A stretch of 64,000 nt of DNA, from the NCBI RefSeq assembly GCF_006351965.1, contig NZ_CP040932.1, forward strand, positions 1,116,001-1,180,000, read 5' to 3'. A program made the position numbers and the translations under genes. The stretch comes from Oceanicola sp. D3. GTDB lineage: Bacteria; Pseudomonadota; Alphaproteobacteria; Rhodobacterales; Rhodobacteraceae. The notes under the pieces were generated by a model, which worked only from the letters and a program-made list of their open reading frames with translations, was not told where the DNA came from and did no database searches. Shown here piece by piece: positions 57,748-64,000 of this stretch (the first letter of the stretch is position 1; each line of letters starts with the position of its first letter).

Positions 57748-58686
57748 TCAGTACCCCGCGCCCCGATCCACCAAGCCAATCAACGGCTCCCCGGCCTCAG
57801 CCCGGCGGATATTCTCCGCAACCGACTGGCTCGCACTCCATGGCCGTGTTTCCGAGGCTGTATGCGCCGTCACCGTTACCTTGGGGTGCGCCCAAAACGG
57901 GTGCCCCTCCGGCAACGGCTCCTCGCGAAACACATCCAGCGTCGCATGGGCCAGCTGCCCGGAGTCCAGCGCTGCAACAAGCGCCGCATCGTCAATCAGC
58001 GGCCCGCGCCCGGGGTTGATCACACATCCCCCCTCCGCCATCGCCGCAAAGGCGCGCGCGCCCATCACATTCTCCGTTGCGGGCGTGTCGGGCAATAGCA
58101 GCACCACAATCTCGGCGCCCTCCAAGGCCGCCATCAAGCCCGCATCGCCCGAAAAGCTCTCAACCCCGGCAATCTGCTTTTCGCTCCGCGACCAGCCCCT
58201 GACCCTGAAGTTCAGCGCCACCAGCGCCTCGGCGCAGGCCGTGCCCAAGGCACCTGTGCCCAAGACCGTCACCACCCGGTCACGCGCCAGTGGCGGGATC
58301 ACGAATTTCCACTCATGTTCGGGGTTCACGATATGCCGGTCGATCCCGAGATGGTGGCGCAGCACCTGCCCCGTCACCCATTCCACCATGCCCTCGGTCA
58401 GCGAAGTGTCCACCATCCGCGCCAGAGGCATCGCCAGCGTGTCGTTGCCCACGATCTGCTCCACACCGGCCCAAAGGCTCAAGGCGGCCTTGGCGCGGGT
58501 GAAGGGCGCAAAATCCTCTACCGGGCCATTGGGCGCAAAAACGATGTAATCCACATCCTCCGCCGCCACGTCGCCGGGTTGAAACACCTGCGCGTCAATC
58601 CCGGCCTCGGCCAAGGCGCGGGGCAGGGGGGCTTCGTATTGCTTCCAGAAGGTCGGGCGGGCGGAGAAGAGAATATTCAGGGTCAT
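57748..58686 (-). CDS. ghrA: Glyoxylate/hydroxypyruvate reductase A-like D-2-hydroxyacid dehydrogenase
   Basis: 312-residue D-isomer-specific 2-hydroxyacid dehydrogenase. The ATG at 58686 gives the GhrA-type N-terminus MTLNILFSARPTFWKQYE. The NAD(P) Rossmann motif is VLGTGALGTACAEALVALNFRVRGWSRS, with substrate/catalytic residues in NPGRGPLIDD (Arg), HATLDVFREEPLPEGHPFW (Glu) and VTAHTASETRP (His). The usual function is reduction of glyoxylate or hydroxypyruvate. It converges with the helicase gene across a REP-like palindrome and lies next to rodA on the same strand. Confidence 0.85.
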   Translation of the reverse strand: MTLNILFSARPTFWKQYEAPLPRALAEAGIDAQVFQPGDVAAEDVDYIVFAPNGPVEDFAPFTRAKAALSLWAGVEQIVGNDTLAMPLARMVDTSLTEGMVEWVTGQVLRHHLGIDRHIVNPEHEWKFVIPPLARDRVVTVLGTGALGTACAEALVALNFRVRGWSRSEKQIAGVESFSGDAGLMAALEGAEIVVLLLPDTPATENVMGARAFAAMAEGGCVINPGRGPLIDDAALVAALDSGQLAHATLDVFREEPLPEGHPFWAHPKVTVTAHTASETRPWSASQSVAENIRRAEAGEPLIGLVDRGAGY

Positions 58687-58796
58687 GCCGCGGACCCTAT
58701 CTGCGCCCGCACCCGCCGCCAAGCCGCTCATCGGCCCGTGCGGCCCTCTTCGCAGATGCGATGCGCGGCCGCGCCGTCAGGCAAGGCCGCAAAGAG

Positions 58797-59945
58797 CTAT
58801 CCGCGCCCTCGCGGTCGATGCACATGCGCGCTCTGCACCAGCCCAAAGGCCCCCAGCAGCACGATCATCGCCGAGCCGCCATAGCTCACCAGCGGCAAAG
58901 GCACGCCCACCACCGGTGCGAGGCCCATCACCATGCTCATGTTGACCGCGAAGAACAAAAAGAACGTCCCCGCAATCCCCAGCGTCAGCAGGGACGAAAA
59001 CCGGTCGCGGTTCTTCAGCGCCGAGGCCACGCAGAACACGATGATCAGCACGTAAAGCAGCAACAGCGACACGCCCCCGACAAAGCCAAACTCCTCGGCC
59101 AGCGTGGTGAAGATGAAGTCTGTATGTTTCTCGGGCAAAAAGTTGAGCCGACTCTGCGTGCCCTCCATCAACCCGCGCCCTGTCCATCCGCCCGAGCCGA
59201 GGGCGATCTTGGATTGGGTGATGTGATAGCCCGCTCCCAACGGGTCGGACTCCGGATCGAGGAAGGTGTCGATCCGGCGATACTGATAGTCCTTGAGCAG
59301 CTGCCACGCCGTCCCGCGTGAGGCCAGAACCGCCGTCACAAGCCCCGCCCCCGAGGCGAAGACCACGCCGAAGTAAAGCCAGTGCACCCCGGCGCAAAAC
59401 ATCACCATCGCCCCGCCGACGACAAGCAGCAGCGCGGTGCCAAGGTCGGGCTGGCGCAGCACCAGCGCCGTTGGCACGAGGATGATCAGCACTGGCAAAA
59501 CCACCCAGAGTGGCCGCGATGTCTTGCCCACGTCCAGCCAGTCGTAATAAGCCGCAAGCAGCATCACGAGGGTGATCTTGGCCACCTCCGATGGCTGAAG
59601 CCGCATGAACCCAAGGTCGATCCAGCGCTGCGCCCCCATCCCGATATCGCCAAAAAGTTCAACGAACACGAGCAGCAGCAGCGATCCGAGATAGGCCAGC
59701 AAGGCCAGGTTGCGCCAAAAGTAAATCGGCACCATCGCCACAAGAAACATCAGCACGAGGCCAAGGGCAAAGCGCTTCATCTGCGGCTCCGCCCAAGGGC
59801 TCAGCGTGCCCCCGGCCACCGAGAAGAGCATCAGGAAGCCCACGGAGCACACGGCCACAAGCAGCACCACCAGCGCCCAGTTGATGTAGAGCACCTTGCT
59901 CAGGCCGGTCGGCACCGTCTCGCGGTTGTATTCAAGATAGCTCAC
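58797..59945 (-). CDS. rodA: RodA, SEDS-family peptidoglycan polymerase
   Basis: Integral-membrane glycosyltransferase that works with PBP2 in lateral wall synthesis. The 382-residue product has about ten hydrophobic helices and SEDS landmarks GAQRWIDLGFMRLQPSEVAKITLVM, RQPDLGTALLL, GGWTGRGLMEGTQSRLNFLPEKHTDFIFTTLAEEFGF and the late LPLVSYGGSAMIVL. It ends with a basic tail. It lies 13 bp after mrdA, last in the mreB-mreC-mreD-mrdA-rodA operon. Confidence 0.95.
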   Translation of the reverse strand: MSYLEYNRETVPTGLSKVLYINWALVVLLVAVCSVGFLMLFSVAGGTLSPWAEPQMKRFALGLVLMFLVAMVPIYFWRNLALLAYLGSLLLLVFVELFGDIGMGAQRWIDLGFMRLQPSEVAKITLVMLLAAYYDWLDVGKTSRPLWVVLPVLIILVPTALVLRQPDLGTALLLVVGGAMVMFCAGVHWLYFGVVFASGAGLVTAVLASRGTAWQLLKDYQYRRIDTFLDPESDPLGAGYHITQSKIALGSGGWTGRGLMEGTQSRLNFLPEKHTDFIFTTLAEEFGFVGGVSLLLLYVLIIVFCVASALKNRDRFSSLLTLGIAGTFFLFFAVNMSMVMGLAPVVGVPLPLVSYGGSAMIVLLGAFGLVQSAHVHRPRGRG

Positions 59946-59958
59946 GCCGCGCGCTCCC

Positions 59959-61875
59959 TCATGCCCGGTCGCTGGCTTCCTGCCGCAGGTCTTCGCGCAG
60001 CTTCAGATCCTTGCGCATTTCCTGCACCTGCCAGCGGCTCGCCTTCGGGTAGGCTTCCAGCGGCGGCAGCCCGCCGTAGAGCGCCTGAAGCATCACATCG
60101 CGGGCGATCGGCGCAGCCACCGCCGAGCCCCCGCCGCCATGCTCCACAACCACCGAAACCGCGTATTTCGGGTTATCGTAAGGCGCAAAGGCGACAAACA
60201 GCGCATGGTCTCGCTGCTCCCACGGCACATCTTGGTTGCGCACCACGACCGAGCGCACTTGGCTGGTGCCGGTCTTGCCCGCCATGGTCATGCCCTCGGC
60301 CACAATCCGGCTGCTCCGCGCGGTGCCCCGGGAGGAGTTCACCACGTTGTACATGCCCTTGCGCACCTGTTGCAGCGCGGTCGGCGAAATATCCAGCGGC
60401 TCCAGCCCCTTCACCTCGGTTTCGCGCCCGTCGACCGATTTGATGAGCCGCGGCTCGATCTGTGTGCCACTGGCCAGCCGTGAGGCCATCACCACGAGTT
60501 GCAGCGGCGAGGCCAGCACAAAGCCCTGCCCGATCGAGGCGTTCAGACTGTCGCCCACCACCCAATCCTGATCGTAGCGCTCCGCCTTCCACGCCTTCGT
60601 CGGGGCGATCCCCTCGGCCACGGCGCTCATCGGCACATCATGGCGCACGCCAATGCCGAGCTTCTTGGCCATCGCCGAGATGTTCTCGATCCCCGCCTTC
60701 AGCGCCAGCTCGTAGTAGTAGACGTCACAGCTCTGCTGGAGCGATGCATCAAGATCCACCCAGCCATGGCCCGAGCGTTTCCAGCAATGGAAGCGGCGGC
60801 CCGAAACCTCCTTGTGGCCCGGGCAATAAAACGTCTCGCCCGCCGTCACCACGCCCGCCTCCACGGCGGCCAGCGCGGTGACCATCTTGAAGGTCGAGCC
60901 CGGCGGATAAAGGCCCTGCGCCGCCTTGTTGGCCAGCGGGCGGTGGTCGTCTTCGGTGAGGCCTCGGTAGTCGGCCACCGATATGCCGCGCACAAAAAGG
61001 TTCGGGTCAAACGACGGGGCCGAGCCGATGGCCAGCAAATCGCCATTGGTCACATCCATCACCATCGCCGAGGCGCTCTCATCGCCAAGCCGCGCCTGCA
61101 CGAAGTTTTGCAGCTGGCTGTCGATGGTCAGCTGCAAATCGGTGCCCGAAACGCCTTGCTGCCGGTCCAGCTCGCGCATCACCCGGCCTGAGGCGTTCAC
61201 CTCGATCCGCCGGTTGCCCGCCTTGCCCCGCAGCGGCTCCTCCCACTTGGATTCCACGCCGGTCTTGCCAATCTGAAACTGCGGCAATTTCAGCAGCGGG
61301 TCCGGGTCTTCGATCTTGCTCAGGTCATAGTCACTGACCCGGCCCACGTAGCCAATCACATGGGCCAGATCTTCGAGCATCGGGTAATGCCGCGAAAGGC
61401 CAACTTCGGGCGAAATGCCGGGCAGGGCAGGGGCGTTCACCGCCACCTCCGAAAGCTGCTGCCAGCTCAGCCGGTCGGCGATGGTGTATTCGAGGAAGGG
61501 CGAGGATTTGCGGATTTCCTCCAGCGCCTCCGCCATCTCCTCATCGGAGATCGGGATGATCTTGCGCAGCCGCGCCAGCGTGTTCTCGATATCGCCGGCA
61601 TCCTCGGGCACGATCACCACGCGATAGATCTGTTCGTTCACCGCAATCGGCCGCCCGTTGCGATCAAAGATCAGCCCGCGCTCCGGCGGGATGAGCGAAA
61701 ACTTGATCCGGTTTTCCTCGGCCAGCAGCCGGAAGGTGTCGGCCTGTTCCACCTGCATGTAGCGCATACGGCCCGCCAGCAGCGTGGCAAAGCCGCCCAT
61801 CAGCCCGCCCATCACCAGCCCGCGCCGGGTGATCTTGCGAACGCTTTCCTCGGTATCCTTTGGCGCGCGCCTCAT
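59959..61875 (-). CDS. mrdA: Penicillin-binding protein 2 (class B, rod-shape transpeptidase)
   Basis: 638-residue monofunctional transpeptidase of the elongasome. It has a short cytoplasmic N-terminus and one membrane anchor (LVMGGLMGGFATLLAGRM), then a dimerisation domain with PPERGLIFDRNGRPIAVN. The transpeptidase domain has the catalytic STFK in YPPGSTFKMVTALAAVE, SCD in QQSCDVYYYELA and KTGT in MAGKTGTSQV. Its ATG overlaps the mreD stop by four bases. Full length for the family. Confidence 0.95.
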   Translation of the reverse strand: MRRAPKDTEESVRKITRRGLVMGGLMGGFATLLAGRMRYMQVEQADTFRLLAEENRIKFSLIPPERGLIFDRNGRPIAVNEQIYRVVIVPEDAGDIENTLARLRKIIPISDEEMAEALEEIRKSSPFLEYTIADRLSWQQLSEVAVNAPALPGISPEVGLSRHYPMLEDLAHVIGYVGRVSDYDLSKIEDPDPLLKLPQFQIGKTGVESKWEEPLRGKAGNRRIEVNASGRVMRELDRQQGVSGTDLQLTIDSQLQNFVQARLGDESASAMVMDVTNGDLLAIGSAPSFDPNLFVRGISVADYRGLTEDDHRPLANKAAQGLYPPGSTFKMVTALAAVEAGVVTAGETFYCPGHKEVSGRRFHCWKRSGHGWVDLDASLQQSCDVYYYELALKAGIENISAMAKKLGIGVRHDVPMSAVAEGIAPTKAWKAERYDQDWVVGDSLNASIGQGFVLASPLQLVVMASRLASGTQIEPRLIKSVDGRETEVKGLEPLDISPTALQQVRKGMYNVVNSSRGTARSSRIVAEGMTMAGKTGTSQVRSVVVRNQDVPWEQRDHALFVAFAPYDNPKYAVSVVVEHGGGGSAVAAPIARDVMLQALYGGLPPLEAYPKASRWQVQEMRKDLKLREDLRQEASDRA

Positions 61876-62411
61876 AGCCGGTGCCCCAACGCATCCACCT
61901 CACCCGGTGCCGCCTTGCGCAGCCCAAAGAGCATGTGTGAAGCCGCCACCACCAGCGGGTATGTCACAAGCGTCATGCCCATCTGCAACATCGCCACCCC
62001 CAGCGGCGGGCGCGGCACCATGAACAGGGCCAGCAGCGCCATGTTCGCCACCATCAGCACCACCATCAAAACGCCCGCCATTGCCCACTCCAACGGAAAC
62101 GGCAACTCGCGTGAAAGGCCCTGCCGCGCGCGCAAAAACTCTGCGCCCAGTAGCACCAGCAGCGCCCAAAGCCCCGGCGGGCGCTGAAAGATGAAATCTG
62201 CCATCAGGAAGACGCCAACGATGAGGGCAGGGGGCACAAAGGCCGGGCGGCGCAGCACCCATGCGAAGGTGAGCGCCAACATCACATCGGGGCCGGGCAT
62301 GCCGCCCGCCGTGGTGTCGAGCGGCAGCAGGCGGAAGAAGGCCAAGGCCATGCACAGGCCCAAAAAGGCAGCGCGATAGGTCCAGATGCGCGCTGTGACG
62401 GGGTCAACCAT
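61872..62411 (-). CDS. mreD: MreD rod-shape-determining membrane protein
   Basis: 179-residue integral membrane protein with about five hydrophobic helices (TYRAAFLGLCMALAFFRLLP, VGVFLMADFIF, LWALLVLLGAEFL, FPLEWAMAGVLMVVLMVANMALLALFMV and others), consistent with MreD, which bridges MreC to the rest of the elongasome. Overlaps mreC by 8 bp and mrdA by 4 bp, so translation is coupled. Identified by position as much as by sequence, since MreD is poorly conserved. Confidence 0.85.
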   Translation of the reverse strand: MVDPVTARIWTYRAAFLGLCMALAFFRLLPLDTTAGGMPGPDVMLALTFAWVLRRPAFVPPALIVGVFLMADFIFQRPPGLWALLVLLGAEFLRARQGLSRELPFPLEWAMAGVLMVVLMVANMALLALFMVPRPPLGVAMLQMGMTLVTYPLVVAASHMLFGLRKAAPGEVDALGHRL

Positions 62412-63321
62412 CCGAGCCTCCCTCGGCCTGGCTCACCTCTTCTGGATGCGGGTTCGGCTGGCCCTCATGCGTCAGGATCAGCCCGCCGGGATCGGCAATC
62501 ACCTCGGCCTCGTGGCTGCGCAGCACCCGCAAAAAGTCGAGCCGCTCGTAGTCCGCTGAAAGCCGCACGCGCAGCCGCCCGTCACGCCCTTCCACCAGTT
62601 GCCCCACCAGCAGCCCGGCCGGGAACACTCCGCCATCGCCGGAAGACACAACCCGGTCGCCCGGCTGCACGGTGTCGCGATCTTCGATAAAATCCAGCGG
62701 CGGCGCGGCGCGGTTGTCACCCGCCAGCATCGCATGCTGGCCCGAAGGCTGCACCGTCACCGGTATGCGGCTGGCGGCATCGGTCAGCAGGATCACACGA
62801 GAGGTCTGCTCACCAACCCCGGCAATCCGCCCCACCAGCCCCAGCCCGTCCATCACCGCCCAGCCATCGCGAATGCCATCGCGCCGGCCCACATTCAGCA
62901 GCACGGACTGGCGAAAGGGCGAGCCGCTATCGGCAATCACCACGCCCGACACGCTGGTCAGCCGCGGGTCCAGCCGCAGGTTGTTCAGCGCCAGCAGCTT
63001 GGCGTTTTGCTGCTCAAGCTGCACCGCAGCCTCTTTCCACGCCTTCATCTGCTGCAACTCGCGCCGCAGCTCCTGGTTCTGCTCGTAGAGCCGATTGTAG
63101 CTCTGGAAGCTGTCGGCCATGTTGCCAACCTTCGTCGCGGGCACACTCGCCCACTCAAAGCTCGGCACCACCGCGTCGATCAGATTGCTGCGAAACCGCT
63201 CCACCCGTGGGCTGTCGATCCGCCACAGCAGAAAGAGCCCGAAGCAGAGCACCACGAGCACAACGGTCAGGATGCGCCTGACCGGGCTGACATAGTCAAT
63301 GTTCGTGTCTCTCTTCGCCAA
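62404..63321 (-). CDS. mreC: MreC rod-shape-determining protein
   Basis: 305-residue periplasmic scaffold of the elongasome. A single membrane helix (ILTVVLVVLCFGLFLLWRI) is followed by a coiled-coil (YNRLYEQNQELRRELQQMKAWKEAAVQLEQQNAKLLAL) and a beta domain with SGVVIADSGSPFRQSVLLNVGRRDGIRDGWAVMDGLGLVGRI and VVSSGDGGVFPAGLLVGQ. It lies 41 bp after mreB and overlaps mreD by 8 bp. Confidence 0.92.
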   Translation of the reverse strand: MAKRDTNIDYVSPVRRILTVVLVVLCFGLFLLWRIDSPRVERFRSNLIDAVVPSFEWASVPATKVGNMADSFQSYNRLYEQNQELRRELQQMKAWKEAAVQLEQQNAKLLALNNLRLDPRLTSVSGVVIADSGSPFRQSVLLNVGRRDGIRDGWAVMDGLGLVGRIAGVGEQTSRVILLTDAASRIPVTVQPSGQHAMLAGDNRAAPPLDFIEDRDTVQPGDRVVSSGDGGVFPAGLLVGQLVEGRDGRLRVRLSADYERLDFLRVLRSHEAEVIADPGGLILTHEGQPNPHPEEVSQAEGGSDG

Positions 63322-63362
63322 GCGGGCAGCCTTTCCGCAAGGCCGCTCCCCAGCGTGCGGCC

Positions 63363-64000
<638 letters not shown>

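Overview
The window is a high-GC chromosomal segment from an alphaproteobacterium of the Rhodobacteraceae (Roseobacter group). The reasons are the gene families and their order. It has a BetI/ChoXWV choline-uptake locus, the ethylmalonyl-CoA pathway enzymes Ccr, Ecm, Mch and Mcl2, complete odh-suc and sdh TCA blocks, a FYDLN-type acidic protein, an H-NS/HvrA-type protein, a LuxR/LuxI pair, and mreB-mreC-mreD-mrdA-rodA. No species can be named from sequence alone.

Layout. 1-4.1 kb: betI (cut by the left edge) diverges from choX-choW-choV across a BetI-type operator, followed by rpiB. 4.2-8.6 kb: a leftward surface-polysaccharide unit (UDP-xylose synthase-like epimerase, cellulose-synthase-like GT2, GH26-like secreted glycosidase). 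9.19-16.87 kb: a 7.7-kb integrative element inserted at the 3' end of tRNA-Ala(GGC), bounded by an exact 18-bp direct repeat. It carries an OLD-family ATPase/nuclease, two unrecognised small genes, a serine recombinase, a small family-A-polymerase-like protein and a tyrosine integrase. 17.0-19.8 kb: FYDLN protein, YgjP-type metallopeptidase, a GntR/FCD regulator and a TerB-like exported protein. 19.9-30.8 kb: leftward sucC-(three exported proteins)-sucD-odhA-odhB-(three small genes)-lpd. 31-34 kb: two glycosyltransferase-like genes, mdh and a TauE-type permease. 35.5-38.2 kb: mcl2, an NnrU-family gene, a DUF1737 gene and mch. 38.5-44.4 kb: sdhC-sdhD-X-sdhA-(GT-like, sulfotransferase, lipoprotein)-sdhB. 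44.5-49 kb: assorted metabolic genes and an H-NS-like protein. 49-54 kb: ecm, an acyltransferase and ccr. 54.3-56 kb: a small ORF plus luxR and luxI. 56-64 kb: a RecD-like helicase, a GhrA-type reductase and the rod-shape operon, with mreB cut by the right edge.

How it works together. The central block supplies 2-oxoglutarate dehydrogenase, succinyl-CoA synthetase, succinate dehydrogenase and malate dehydrogenase. The ethylmalonyl-CoA enzymes feed the same cycle when acetyl-CoA is the carbon source. The palindrome GTGATCAC occurs as a pair with exactly 21 bp between centres upstream of both the suc/odh operon and the sdh operon. A single copy lies just before the start codon of the GntR/FCD gene. 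This suggests a local TCA-cycle regulator, which is the regulatory finding I consider most worth testing. The most novel coding content is in the tRNA-Ala island: the polymerase-like protein with recognisable A, B and C motifs, and the OLD gene with two uncharacterised partners.
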